Program-made: the position numbers and the translations under genes | Part shown: positions 1 through 8,030 of the stretch, piece by piece | Position numbering within the stretch: position 1 is the stretch's first letter | Layout: every line of letters starts with the position of its first letter | Source of the DNA: Cybelea sp963723485 | Lineage (GTDB): Bacteria > Vulcanimicrobiota > Vulcanimicrobiia > Vulcanimicrobiales > Vulcanimicrobiaceae | Direction: 5' to 3' | Assembly: GCA_963723485.1 (NCBI GenBank) | Contig: CAVRQS010000003.1 | Location: 62,001 to 126,000, forward strand | DNA length: 64,000 bases | The notes under the pieces: generated by a model | The model's database searches: none | What the model was told of the DNA's origin: nothing | Seen by the model: the letters and a program-made list of their open reading frames with translations, nothing else

Positions 1-684
1 GCGAGGCCGACTTGCGAGCACGCTCGCGGAGACCGCGAAGATGTGCGACCAGCCGCCGAGCCGCGCCGGGATCACGACGATGGCCGTGACCACCGTGACG
101 TAGATCAGGGTGTCTTTGACGAACGCGATCAGCGCCGGCGCGCGTAGGCCGCTAACGTACGTGACGGCGGCGAGTAAGACGAACGCAATGGTCAATGCGG
201 GCACCGCTCCGGCGGCACCGAGCACGCCGAACTGCCCGAGGACGGCCCGCATGCCGACGAGCTGCAGCGCAACGTACGGCATCGACGCCACCACGCCGGT
301 GAGGGCGATGGCGATCTCGAGGCCGCGATTATCGTAGCGGTCGCGGATGAAATCCGCCGCGGTCACGTAGCCGCGGGCCCGCGCCACCGTCCAAAACCGC
401 GTCAGGACGACGAGCGCGATCGGATAGGCTAGCGTTGCATACGGTACGGCGAAGAAGCCCAGCGCGCCGACGCCGTAGACGAGCGCCGGCACCGCGATGA
501 AGGTATAGGCGGTGTATAGGTCGCCGCCCAGCAAGAACCAGGAGACGATCGTGCCGAAACGCCGACCGCCCAACGCCCACTGTTCGAGATCTCCGAGGTT
601 CGCGTGCCCCCATCGCGCGGCGACGAAACCGAGGACGATCACGGCGCCGACGGCGACGGCCAGAATGACCGCCGCGCTAGACAC
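1..684 (-). CDS. Sodium:solute symporter (SSS family), partial
   Basis: Only the first 228 residues are present because the frame runs off the left edge. Translation starts at a GTG (682-684) overlapping the end of the DUF3311 gene by 8 bases. Several hydrophobic segments are visible, beginning about residues 5-22, and the stretch GTIVSWFLLGGDLYTAYTF followed by GYVTAADFIRDRYDN is typical of the N-terminal half of SSS transporters. These proteins use the sodium gradient to import sugars, amino acids, organic acids or other solutes; the substrate cannot be read from this part. The neighbouring small DUF3311 protein commonly accompanies SSS genes, which supports the call. Confidence 0.85.
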   Translation of the reverse strand, partial: MSSAAVILAVAVGAVIVLGFVAARWGHANLGDLEQWALGGRRFGTIVSWFLLGGDLYTAYTFIAVPALVYGVGALGFFAVPYATLAYPIALVVLTRFWTVARARGYVTAADFIRDRYDNRGLEIAIALTGVVASMPYVALQLVGMRAVLGQFGVLGAAGAVPALTIAFVLLAAVTYVSGLRAPALIAFVKDTLIYVTVVTAIVVIPARLGGWSHIFAVSASVLASRPR

Positions 685-871
685 GATCGCCTTCTCCCGT
701 GCACAGAACGACGATCCCGAGAAGGACGGGCGTCACGACCACCCAAGCGAGCTGATACCAGTAGAAGAAAGGCAGCCCCGCAAAGGCCGGGCCGGCGCGG
801 TTATAGAGCGGCGGCAGCAGCGTCCCGATAAACGGCAAGATCAGCAGTAAATACCACCCGCGGCGCCGCAT
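677..871 (-). CDS. DUF3311 small membrane protein
   Basis: A 64-residue protein with two membrane segments (about residues 5-20 and 38-57) and the motif FFYWYQLAWVVVTPVLL, characteristic of the DUF3311 family found directly upstream of SSS symporters. It probably forms a small accessory subunit of the transporter encoded next to it; the biochemical role is not known for the family. The ATG at 869-871 was chosen because the sequence before it (rich in Arg and Pro) does not look like family sequence, although the frame is open further upstream. The last 8 bases overlap the symporter start, indicating co-translation. Confidence 0.75.
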   Translation of the reverse strand: MRRRGWYLLLILPFIGTLLPPLYNRAGPAFAGLPFFYWYQLAWVVVTPVLLGIVVLCTGEGDRV

Positions 872-960
872 CCCGGGTCGTTCACGCGCCCTCGACCGCT
901 GGCCTTTCACGGGCGAGCGCTCGATAGAGGGTGGATCCCGGTACGAAGCCAACAACCCAC

Positions 961-973
961 GTGCTCGGAGCAC
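961..973. promoter_or_regulatory. Palindrome upstream of the DUF4870 gene
   Basis: A perfect 13-base dyad (GTGCTC, one central G, GAGCAC) lies 20 bases before the ATG of the DUF4870 gene in the divergent intergenic region. It could be an operator or a short hairpin; no regulator can be assigned. Confidence 0.3.
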
Positions 974-993
974 ATCTTTAAACCGAAAGGGCA

Positions 994-1350
994 ATGACCA
1001 TGTCCGTAACCCAACCTCCGAAGGACGCACCGTTCGGACTCGAACCCAACGTCGCCGCGGGCCTCGCGTACCTGTTCTGCCTGCTCGGCGGCATCGTTAT
1101 GCTCGTCGGCGGCGGCACCAATCGATTCGTGAAGTGGGCCGCTGCCCAGTCGATCACGATCTGGGCGCTGTACTTCATCCTCTCGTTCGTGCTGAGCTTG
1201 ATACACCTGTGGCTGCTTATGCCGATCCTGTGGATTCTCGCACTCATCGTGTGGATCTGGACGACGATCACCGGCTTCCAGGGCAAGGAAGTGCGCGTAC
1301 CGGGAGTCGACAGCATCACGCAAAGCGTCTTCAAGTCGGCGCTGACGTAG
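994..1350 (+). CDS. DUF4870 domain membrane protein
   Basis: A 118-residue protein with the DUF4870 (Tic20-like) pattern: an N-terminal GLEPNVAAGLAYLFCLLGG segment, then FVKWAAAQSI and two further hydrophobic helices to about residue 95. The family is a small polytopic inner-membrane protein of unknown biochemical function. A GAAAGG ribosome binding site lies 6-8 bases before the ATG; a second in-frame ATG two codons later is an alternative start. The 3' end overlaps the convergent acyltransferase gene by 20 bases. Confidence 0.75.
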   Translation: MTMSVTQPPKDAPFGLEPNVAAGLAYLFCLLGGIVMLVGGGTNRFVKWAAAQSITIWALYFILSFVLSLIHLWLLMPILWILALIVWIWTTITGFQGKEVRVPGVDSITQSVFKSALT

Positions 1351-2521
1351 CGCTTCCGGAGCTCCGAGCCGGCAGCCTCACGCGCAGCAGCGGGCGCTCG
1401 AAGCCGTAAGTCACCAGCGTCGCCACGGCGATCGCGAGGGCGAACGCGTACGCGCTGTAGCGCTCCTGCCACGCGCGTTCGTAATGCGGAGCCGCGCCGT
1501 ACGGCGGGACGTGATGCGCGAAGAGCTCGCGCGCGACGAGCTGGTGGTAGAGGTAGAGGTTGTACGAGATCGCCGCGAGGAAGCGGAGCGGAGCGTTATC
1601 GAGCACTATCCGCCACCAGCGCGGGCTCGCCAGCGACCCAAGCGCGATGATCGCGAACGCGGCGCCGAGGAGCGGCCGGCAGTTGATCTGCCACACGCCC
1701 GCCCATTGGTCGCGGAAGCTGGAGGCGTACAGACTCTCGAGGAGCTGGATGAAGAAGAAGCCGCCCGCGATTGCAACGATCGGCGCGATGTACGTCGCGC
1801 GCGAACTCCGCCAGCGCTTGCCGAAGCGCACGAAGAGCAGCGCCGCGATCATGCCGAATGCGAAGATGTCGAGGTAGCCCGGCAGATTCTCTTCCCACTG
1901 CGCGAAGTACGTCTCGTAGCAGCACTGCGCCAGAGCCGCGCGCCAAATCCAGGCGATTGCGATCATCGCGCCCGCGGTAAGCCATGGACTCCGCCTGAAG
2001 CCCCACCAGATCACCGGAAAGATGCAGTAGAACTCGACCTCGACGGCCAGCGTCCACAACACGCCGTCGATGGTGCCGTAGCGGTCCGGGAACCACGTGT
2101 GCACGAAGAGCAGATGCGTGATGAGATCCGGGACCGTCGATGCATTGGGCTGGATCTGGGCGTAGCCGATCGCATATGCCGCGGCGATCGAAAGCACGTA
2201 GGACGGGACGATCTTGATGAAGCGGCGCCACGCGAAGTGGCCCCAACCCGGCTGTGAGGTTCCGTAGACCGCGGACCGTATGAACGGGTACGAGATGACG
2301 AAGCCGCTGAGAAAGAAGAACAGATGGACGCCGACGAACCCGGTGGCAGGCAGAAACGCAAGCCACGGCGGCGTCGCGAGCCACGAGATCTCCCACACGT
2401 GATACCAGAGCACGAGCAACACCGCGATGCCGCGCAGGCCGTCGAGCACGCCCAGCCGCTTATCCGCTTTATCCTGAGCGGAGTCGAAGGACATGTCATC
2501 CTGACCGGCGTCGAAGGACAT
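1331..2521 (-). CDS. Acyltransferase family 3 (OafA/YrhL-type) membrane protein
   Basis: A 396-residue polytopic protein. It opens with LGVLDGLRGIAVLLVLWYHV (about residues 23-42), the conserved start of the acyltransferase-3 family including the active-site His, followed by about ten hydrophobic helices and the segment TLAVEVEFYCIFPVIWW typical of OafA-like enzymes. These proteins move acyl groups (often acetyl) onto sugars of O-antigen, peptidoglycan or exopolysaccharide in the inner membrane. The first about 18 residues (two copies of MSFD-x2-QD-x) are encoded by a 27-base tandem repeat, so the native start may be the second ATG (2492-2494) rather than the first. The target sugar is unknown. 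Confidence 0.85.
   Translation of the reverse strand: MSFDAGQDDMSFDSAQDKADKRLGVLDGLRGIAVLLVLWYHVWEISWLATPPWLAFLPATGFVGVHLFFFLSGFVISYPFIRSAVYGTSQPGWGHFAWRRFIKIVPSYVLSIAAAYAIGYAQIQPNASTVPDLITHLLFVHTWFPDRYGTIDGVLWTLAVEVEFYCIFPVIWWGFRRSPWLTAGAMIAIAWIWRAALAQCCYETYFAQWEENLPGYLDIFAFGMIAALLFVRFGKRWRSSRATYIAPIVAIAGGFFFIQLLESLYASSFRDQWAGVWQINCRPLLGAAFAIIALGSLASPRWWRIVLDNAPLRFLAAISYNLYLYHQLVARELFAHHVPPYGAAPHYERAWQERYSAYAFALAIAVATLVTYGFERPLLRVRLPARSSGSATSAPT
2471..2521. repeat. Tandem copy of a dispersed short repeat (ATCCTGAGC...GTCGAAGGA type)
   Basis: Two 24-base units (2471-2494 and 2498-2521) match at 22 of 24 positions and are 27 bases apart, exactly nine codons. Each contains ATCCTGA and GTCGAAGGACAT. 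The CAT at the end of each unit is the complement of an ATG, so both possible starts of the acyltransferase gene come from the repeat. Related sequences occur at 6701-6721 and, in opposite orientation, at 28212-28232. Confidence 0.7.
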
Positions 2522-2526
2522 CGTGC

Positions 2527-2588
2527 GGCAGATACTGTCTGCCTAAGGCGGAACCTGTCCGCGCTAGTGCCTACAACCTGGTCAGGTT
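2527..2588. promoter_or_regulatory. Cluster of three short inverted repeats
   Basis: Between the secreted-protein gene and the acyltransferase gene lie three perfect dyads: GGCAGA/TCTGCC (2527-2543), GCGGA/TCCGC (2548-2562) and AACCTG/CAGGTT (2575-2588). They could form small hairpins in the transcript or act as protein binding sites. No T-tract follows, so a classic terminator is not supported. Confidence 0.35.
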
Positions 2589-3283
2589 CCCGAGTAGGGC
2601 GGGGCGGCTGACCCGTCGGACCAGTGGGAGACGGGGATCATGAAGGTCGTCCACGGCTCGGGAACTGCCTTATGTTGATCGTCGACGATCAGCGGCGAGC
2701 GGAGTTTATTGGCCCCCCAAGCCGCGCCCGAGTCCGCGCCGTCGGCCTTCGGCGCGAAGAACATCACGTGCGGAAACCACGACGGGTTGCGGAAATCGCC
2801 CAAGTATTGGCGCTTCGACATCATGTACGATAGGGCGCCGCGCTGTGGAACCGGCAGCGAGCCGTTCGCGACCCCTGAAGTCAGTGAAGCTTGAATCTCT
2901 TCCCTGGTCGCTCCCCCGAGAGCGAGCTGCGTACGCTTCAGGCTGTAGACCAACACGCTGGCCGAAGCCGCGCGGTTCATACACTGCGGCGCACGGATCC
3001 GCGGATTCCAAAACGGCGCCTGGTCAAATGGCTGCGCCCAGCCACGCTCGACGAAGCAACTAAATCCGTTGCTGCCGCTTGCCGCCGTCACGTACCCGTG
3101 GGGGGTCAAGACCAGCACGGTCGCATCTTTCGAGATCGACGCCGGCGCCGCGCTCCGTGCGAGCGCGATCTCGGCTTGACGATCCATCAGGTAGGGCGCG
3201 AGCGATCCGAGCTTGTCGGGCGCCGCGGCGGCGAGCACCGGAATAAACACCAGCAGCAGACCGGAGCGGAAAAGACTAGTCAC
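2582..3283 (-). CDS. Secreted protein of unknown function
   Basis: A 233-residue protein with a clear signal peptide (about residues 1-20, SGLLLVFIPVLAAAAP). The mature part is soluble, has Cys pairs near residues 75 and 101, and is rich in aromatic residues toward the C-terminus (RNPSWFPHVMFFAPKAD, HWSDGSAAPPYSG). There is no CxxCH haem motif and no catalytic signature that I recognise, so no function is given. The start is a GTG (3281-3283) preceded by GGAGGT. It stands alone, transcribed away from the str operon. Confidence 0.6.
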   Translation of the reverse strand: MTSLFRSGLLLVFIPVLAAAAPDKLGSLAPYLMDRQAEIALARSAAPASISKDATVLVLTPHGYVTAASGSNGFSCFVERGWAQPFDQAPFWNPRIRAPQCMNRAASASVLVYSLKRTQLALGGATREEIQASLTSGVANGSLPVPQRGALSYMMSKRQYLGDFRNPSWFPHVMFFAPKADGADSGAAWGANKLRSPLIVDDQHKAVPEPWTTFMIPVSHWSDGSAAPPYSGT

Positions 3284-3413
3284 GGTACCTCCCGAGCGGT
3301 GAGCAGATTAGACAGCGGCGGAACGCCCCCGGACGTGACAGACCGCTCGCCCGTTGGCACGAGCCGGGTCTGGAGCCTCGAAACCGGGCAGGCGGCACCT
3401 CGAGCTCAAGCAT

Positions 3414-3442
3414 TTGACGCCAAAAACGGCCCTTGGTATAGT
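3414..3442 (+). promoter_or_regulatory. Promoter of the str operon
   Basis: TTGACG (3414-3419) and TATAGT (3437-3442) are separated by 17 bases, a near-consensus housekeeping sigma promoter. Transcription would begin around 3449 and run through a structured leader of about 155 bases into rpsL. Confidence 0.75.
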
Positions 3443-3490
3443 TGAGTCTCGGTCCCACCTGCGGGTGAGGCCGTTGTTTCTGTATGACGC

Positions 3491-3603
3491 TTGGGGGCCC
3501 CGCGGTAAAGCCGCGGGGGCGTGAAGGCGCGAAGCGCCGGAGCGCCGTTCAGACGGATCGGGGCCCCAAAAATGTCGACGTTTTTGGGGAGACCGTTAGG
3601 AGA
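3491..3603 (+). promoter_or_regulatory. Structured 5' leader of rpsL
   Basis: Three hairpins follow one another: CCCCGCGG/CCGCGGGG with a 5-base loop (3498-3518), GGCGC/GCGCC with a GAA loop (3526-3538), and an almost perfect 26-base palindrome at 3564-3589 with arms CCCCAAAAATGTC and GACGTTTTTGGGG. GGGGCCCC occurs at both 3494-3501 and 3560-3567, so a long-range pairing could compete with the first and third hairpins. The layout resembles an attenuator or a ribosomal-protein feedback site, but the ligand is unknown. Confidence 0.55.
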
Positions 3604-3606
3604 GCT

Positions 3607-4047
3607 TTGCCGACCATAAACCAGCTGGTGCGCCGCGGGCGCGAGAAGACCGAGCAGAAGGTCAAGACGCGCGCGTTCCGCGTGATCCTCACCGGCCCCA
3701 AGCCGGGCCATCCCGACCTGCCCACCCGCACCTTCGAGGTCATGGGCAACCCGCAACGACGCGGCGTGTGTACGCAAGTCAAGACCGTGACCCCCAAGAA
3801 GCCGAACTCCGCGCTGCGCAAAGTCGCGCGCGTGCGCCTGACCAACGGCGAAGAGGTCACGGCCTACATCCCGGGCATCGGCCACAACCTCCAGGAGCAC
3901 TCGGTCGTGCTGGTGCGCGGCGGACGCGTCAAGGATCTGCCGGGGGTTCGTTATCACATCATTCGCGGCACGCTCGACACGGCCGGCACGGCCAACCGCA
4001 AGCAAGGCCGCTCGAAGTACGGCGCCAAGCGCGAGAAGAAGAAGTAA
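3607..4047 (+). CDS. rpsL: 30S ribosomal protein S12, with N-terminal insertion
   Basis: S12 sits at the decoding centre of the 30S subunit. The protein begins MPTINQLVRRGRE from a TTG (3607-3609) preceded by AGGAG, and ends with the standard DTAGTANRKQGRSKYGAKR. The conserved PKKPNSALRKVARVRLTNG and HNLQEHSVVLVRGGRVKDLP blocks are intact. Length is 146 residues against about 124 usually; the excess is an insertion of about 21 residues between RRGRE and NPQRRGVCT. An in-frame extension back to 3484 exists but translates the hairpin leader and is not credible. The stop overlaps the rpsG start (TAATG). Confidence 0.95.
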   Translation: MPTINQLVRRGREKTEQKVKTRAFRVILTGPKPGHPDLPTRTFEVMGNPQRRGVCTQVKTVTPKKPNSALRKVARVRLTNGEEVTAYIPGIGHNLQEHSVVLVRGGRVKDLPGVRYHIIRGTLDTAGTANRKQGRSKYGAKREKKK

Positions 4048-4517
4048 TGCCGAGAAAAGGTCCCGCACCGAAGCGTCAGATTTTGGCCGATCCGCGCTTC
4101 AACTCCAAAGTGCTGGCGCGCTTCATCAACAAGGTGATGCTGCGCGGCAAGAAGTCGACTGCCGAGCACATCACGTACGGCGCGTTGGATATCGTCGCCG
4201 AGAAGTCCGGACGCGATCCGATGGAGATCTTTTCGCAGGCGCTCTCCAACGCGATGCCGCTGGTCGAGGTACGGCCGCGGCGCGTCGGCGGCGCCACGTA
4301 TCAGGTGCCGATGGAAGTCCGGCCCGACCGGCGTCAGGCGATGGCGATGCGCTGGCTCATCGGCTTTGCGCGCGCCCGCGGAGGCCGCTCGATGGAAGAG
4401 AAGCTCGCCGGCGAGCTGCTCGACGCATCCAACAACACCGGCGCCACGATCAAGAAGCGTGAAGACACGCACAAGATGGCGGAAGCGAACAAAGCCTTCG
4501 CCCATTACCGTTGGTAG
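4047..4517 (+). CDS. rpsG: 30S ribosomal protein S7
   Basis: A 156-residue protein, the usual length. It shows the S7 blocks FINKVMLRGKKSTAE, NAMPLVEVRPRRVGGATYQVP and RGGRSMEEKLAGELLDA, and ends KAFAHYRW, the conserved C-terminus. S7 nucleates assembly of the 30S head and contacts the E-site tRNA. Its ATG shares an A with the rpsL stop codon, so the two are translationally coupled; in many bacteria S7 is the feedback regulator of this operon. Confidence 0.97.
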   Translation: MPRKGPAPKRQILADPRFNSKVLARFINKVMLRGKKSTAEHITYGALDIVAEKSGRDPMEIFSQALSNAMPLVEVRPRRVGGATYQVPMEVRPDRRQAMAMRWLIGFARARGGRSMEEKLAGELLDASNNTGATIKKREDTHKMAEANKAFAHYRW

Positions 4518-4535
4518 CTATCCTAAACTAACACC

Positions 4536-6632
4536 ATGGCTGTAAGGGAATATCCGCTCGAACGCACGAGGAATATCGGCATTGCGGCGCACATCGACGC
4601 CGGCAAGACGACCTGCACCGAACGCATCCTGTTCTTTACGGGACGCGTACACAAGATGGGCGAGGTGCACGACGGCGCCGCGACGATGGATTGGATGGTC
4701 CAGGAGCAGGAGCGCGGCATCACGATCACCTCGGCAGCGACCGCGACGACCTGGCGCGACACGCGGATCAATATTATCGACACGCCGGGGCACGTGGACT
4801 TCACGGTCGAGGTGGAGCGCTCGCTGCGCGTGCTCGACGGCCTGGTCGCGCTCTTCGATTCGGTGGCCGCGGTGCAGCCGCAGTCTGAGACGGTCTGGCG
4901 CCAGGCCAACAAATATAAGGTTCCGCGCATCGTCTTCGTCAACAAGATGGATCGCGTCGGCGCCGACTTCTTCAACGTCGTGGACAAGATCCGCGAGCGC
5001 CTCGGGGCGCGTGCGGTGCCGATTCAGGTGCCGATCGGCGCCGAGGACAAGTTCAAGGGCGTCGTCGACCTCTTCACGATGAAGAAGATCGTCTACACCG
5101 ACGACCTCGGATCGACGACGGCGCAGGAAGACGTTGACGGCGAGCTGCGGGATCTCGCGCTGGAGTGGCGCCAGCACCTGGTCGAAGCCATCGCCGAACA
5201 AGACGACCAGCTGCTCGAGATGTTCTTCGAGGGCAAAGAGCTGCCCATCGATCGGATGAAGACGGCGCTGCGCAAGGCGACGATCGAGGGCACGGTTCTG
5301 CCGATGCTGTGCGGCTCGGCGTTCAAGAACAAGGGCATTCAGTCGCTGCTCGATGCGGTCGTGGAATACATGCCCTCACCGCTCGAGGCCAAGCCGATCG
5401 TCGGGCGCGATCCGAAGACCGGCGTCGAGATCGGTCGCAAGCCCGACGACAAGGAGCCGTTCTGCGCGCTGGCGTTCAAGATCGCGACGGATCCTTACGG
5501 GAACCTCACGTACTTCCGCGTCTACTCGGGCGTGCTCAACAAGGGAAGCTACGTGCTCAACTCGCGTAGCGGCCGCAAGGAGCGCATCGGGCGCATCTTA
5601 CGCATGCACGCGAATCACCGCGAGGACATCGACGCGATCGGCGCGGGCGACATCGCCGCCGCGGTGGGTCTCTCCGACACGCGCACCGGCGATACGCTGT
5701 GCGACGAGAAGGGGGCCATCGCGCTCGAATCGATCACGTTCCCGGAGCCGGTCATCCATCAGGCGATCGAGCCCAAGAGCAAGGCCGACCAGGACAAGCT
5801 CGGCCTGGCGCTGGCGCGCCTCGCGCAGGAAGACCCGACGTTCCGGATGCGGACCGACGAGGAGACTCAGCAGACGATCATCGCCGGGATGGGCGAGCTG
5901 CACCTCGAGATCATCCTCGACCGCTTGCGCCGCGAGTTCAAGGTCGAGGCCAACGTCGGCAAGCCCCAGGTCGCGTATAAAGAAGCGATCACGAAGACGA
6001 TCGAAAAGGAAGGCCGCTTCGTGCGTCAGACCGGCGGGAAAGGCCAGTACGGCGACGTCTGGCTGCGCGTCGAGCCGCAACCCCCGGGAACCGGTTTCGT
6101 CTTCGAGTGGAAGATCGTCGGCGGCGCGGTGCCGAAGGAGTATGCCAAGGCAGTCCAGGAAGGCGTGCGCGAGTCTGCGCAGAGCGGCGTGCTGGCGGGA
6201 TTCCCGGTGATGGATTTTAAGGTCGCGGCGTTCGACGGCTCGTACCACGAGGTCGACTCGTCGGAGATGGCATTCAAGATTGCGGCCTCGATGGCGTGGA
6301 AGGAAGCCAATCGCGCGGCCGGCCCGATCCTGCTCGAGCCGATGATGAAGGTCGAGGTGACGACGCCCAAGGAGTACATGGGCGCGATTAATGGCGATCT
6401 GAGCCGGCGCCGCGGCGCGATCCATGCCACCGAAGAGGCGCCCGGCGGAGCGCAGGTCATCACCGCGCACGTGCCGCTCTCCGAAATGTTCGGCTACGCG
6501 ACGGACATGCGCTCGGCGACGCAGGGACGCGCGACCTACACGATGGAGTTCGCGCACTACGAAAAGGCGCCCAAGAGCGTCGAGGAAGAGATCGTCGCCA
6601 AGGCCGTCGGCAAGAAGCTCGCCCCGGCCTAG
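4536..6632 (+). CDS. fusA: Elongation factor G
   Basis: A 698-residue translational GTPase that drives tRNA-mRNA translocation on the ribosome. The G1 loop AHIDAGKTT is at residues 18-26, the switch region RGITITSAAT follows, DTPGHVDF is near residue 85 and NKMD near 140. Domains II to V follow with the GMGELHLEI and QGRATYTMEF blocks. It lies 18 bases after rpsG in the str operon. No clear Shine-Dalgarno precedes the ATG; upstream coupling or an internal promoter-like sequence (TAAACT at 4524-4529) may serve. Confidence 0.97.
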   Translation: MAVREYPLERTRNIGIAAHIDAGKTTCTERILFFTGRVHKMGEVHDGAATMDWMVQEQERGITITSAATATTWRDTRINIIDTPGHVDFTVEVERSLRVLDGLVALFDSVAAVQPQSETVWRQANKYKVPRIVFVNKMDRVGADFFNVVDKIRERLGARAVPIQVPIGAEDKFKGVVDLFTMKKIVYTDDLGSTTAQEDVDGELRDLALEWRQHLVEAIAEQDDQLLEMFFEGKELPIDRMKTALRKATIEGTVLPMLCGSAFKNKGIQSLLDAVVEYMPSPLEAKPIVGRDPKTGVEIGRKPDDKEPFCALAFKIATDPYGNLTYFRVYSGVLNKGSYVLNSRSGRKERIGRILRMHANHREDIDAIGAGDIAAAVGLSDTRTGDTLCDEKGAIALESITFPEPVIHQAIEPKSKADQDKLGLALARLAQEDPTFRMRTDEETQQTIIAGMGELHLEIILDRLRREFKVEANVGKPQVAYKEAITKTIEKEGRFVRQTGGKGQYGDVWLRVEPQPPGTGFVFEWKIVGGAVPKEYAKAVQEGVRESAQSGVLAGFPVMDFKVAAFDGSYHEVDSSEMAFKIAASMAWKEANRAAGPILLEPMMKVEVTTPKEYMGAINGDLSRRRGAIHATEEAPGGAQVITAHVPLSEMFGYATDMRSATQGRATYTMEFAHYEKAPKSVEEEIVAKAVGKKLAPA

Positions 6633-6651
6633 CCGCGAACCGCGCACGGCG

Positions 6652-6679
6652 TTGACAGGGGTTCTCGCGCCCTGATAGT
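6652..6679 (+). promoter_or_regulatory. Probable tuf promoter
   Basis: A perfect TTGACA (6652-6657) is followed after 16 bases by GATAGT (6674-6679; TAGTAT at 6676-6681 with an 18-base spacer is an alternative). It lies in the 167-base gap between fusA and tuf and would give a leader of about 115 bases. Confidence 0.6.
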
Positions 6680-6700
6680 ATTCCGTGGTCAACGCCCTCA

Positions 6701-6721
6701 ACCCTGAGCGTAGTCGAAGGG
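6701..6721 (+). repeat. Copy of the dispersed CCTGAGC...GTCGAAGG repeat
   Basis: CCCTGAGCG-TA-GTCGAAGGG in the leader of tuf matches the units at 2471-2521 and, inverted, 28212-28232. It lies outside any gene. Confidence 0.55.
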
Positions 6722-6799
6722 CGGGGGCGTTTGCCGCGTAATGGCGGTAGAGGCAACCAAACGCCTGGGCCCGTGTACTTAAGATCCTAGAGGAAGAGA

Positions 6800-7999
6800 A
6801 TGGCTAAGCAAAAGTTCCAGCGTACCAAGCCGCACGTAAACATCGGAACGACCGGTCACGTCGATCACGGTAAGACGACGTTGACGGCCGCGATCATGCA
6901 TTGCCTTTCGACGGAGGGGCTGGCGCAGAAAGTCGGGGTCGATCAGATCGACAACGCTCCTGAGGAGAAAGAGCGCGGGATTACGATCGCCATCTCGCAT
7001 CAAGAGTACGAGACCGCCAAGCGGCACTATGCGCACGTGGATTGCCCCGGTCACGCCGACTACATCAAGAACATGATCACCGGTGCGGCGCAGATGGACG
7101 GCGCCGTGCTCGTCGTGGCCGCGACCGACGGCCCTATGCCGCAGACCCGCGAGCACATCCTGCTCATGCGCCAGGTCGGCGTGCCGCGCATCATCGTCTT
7201 CCTTAATAAGGTCGACATGGTGGACGACGAGGAGCTGCTCGAGCTGGTCGAGATGGAGATCCGCGAGCTGCTCACCCAGTATGAGTTCCCGGGCGACGAC
7301 ACACCGATCATCCGCGGGTCGGCGCTCAAGGCGCTCAACTCCAGCGGCAAGCGCGGCGACGCGGATGCGGACCCGATCTTCAAGCTGATGGACACGATCG
7401 ACGACTACATCCCGCAGCCGGAGCGCGAAGTCGACAAGCCCTTCCTGATGCCGGTCGAGGATGTCTTCACGATCACGGGCCGCGGCACGGTCGGCACGGG
7501 ACGCGTCGAGCGCGGGCAGGTCAAAGTCGGCGAAGAGGTCGAGATCGTCGGTCTCAAGGACGAGACCAAAAAGACCGTCGTGACGGGCATCGAGATGTTC
7601 CGCAAGCTGCTCGATGCCGGCATTGCGGGCGACAACATCGGCGTGCTGCTCCGCGGCGTCGATCGCAACGAGATCGAGCGCGGACAAGTGCTGGCGAAGC
7701 CGGGTTCCGTCAAGCCGCACAAGAAGTTCAAGGCCGAGGTCTACGTCCTCTCAAAAGAGGAGGGCGGGCGCCACACGCCGTTCTTCGGAAACTATCGGCC
7801 GCAGTTCTATTTCCGCACGACCGACGTGACGGGCACGATCAAGCTGCCCGACGGCGTCGAGATGGTAATGCCCGGCGATAACGTTCAGATGGACGTCGAG
7901 CTCATTACGCCGATCGCGTGCGAAGAGGGCCTGCGTTTCGCGATCCGCGAAGGCGGCCGGACCGTGGGCGCGGGCGTCGTCACGGCCGTCGCCGAATAA
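6800..7999 (+). CDS. tuf: Elongation factor Tu
   Basis: A 399-residue GTPase that delivers aminoacyl-tRNA to the ribosome. GHVDHGKT occupies residues 19-26, DCPGHADY is near 81 and NKVD near 136; domains II and III contain GRGTVGTGRVERG and the C-terminal EGLRFAIREGGRTVGAGVV. A strong GAGGAAGAG ribosome binding site precedes the ATG. It is the only tuf copy in this window and is followed by rpsJ after 31 bases. Confidence 0.97.
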   Translation: MAKQKFQRTKPHVNIGTTGHVDHGKTTLTAAIMHCLSTEGLAQKVGVDQIDNAPEEKERGITIAISHQEYETAKRHYAHVDCPGHADYIKNMITGAAQMDGAVLVVAATDGPMPQTREHILLMRQVGVPRIIVFLNKVDMVDDEELLELVEMEIRELLTQYEFPGDDTPIIRGSALKALNSSGKRGDADADPIFKLMDTIDDYIPQPEREVDKPFLMPVEDVFTITGRGTVGTGRVERGQVKVGEEVEIVGLKDETKKTVVTGIEMFRKLLDAGIAGDNIGVLLRGVDRNEIERGQVLAKPGSVKPHKKFKAEVYVLSKEEGGRHTPFFGNYRPQFYFRTTDVTGTIKLPDGVEMVMPGDNVQMDVELITPIACEEGLRFAIREGGRTVGAGVVTAVAE

Positions 8000-8030
8000 G
8001 CCTAAGCAACAAGCGATAACGTAGGAAGCA

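Noticed and set aside
3484..3606. Extension of the rpsL frame upstream to an ATG at 3484
   Set aside because: The extra 41 codons translate the hairpin leader and have no similarity to S12; a TTG with AGGAG in front gives the conserved MPTINQL start.
5598..6701. Long 367-codon open frame on the minus strand opposite fusA
   Set aside because: It mirrors the GC-rich codon pattern of fusA, has no recognisable protein motif and is fully covered by a certain gene.
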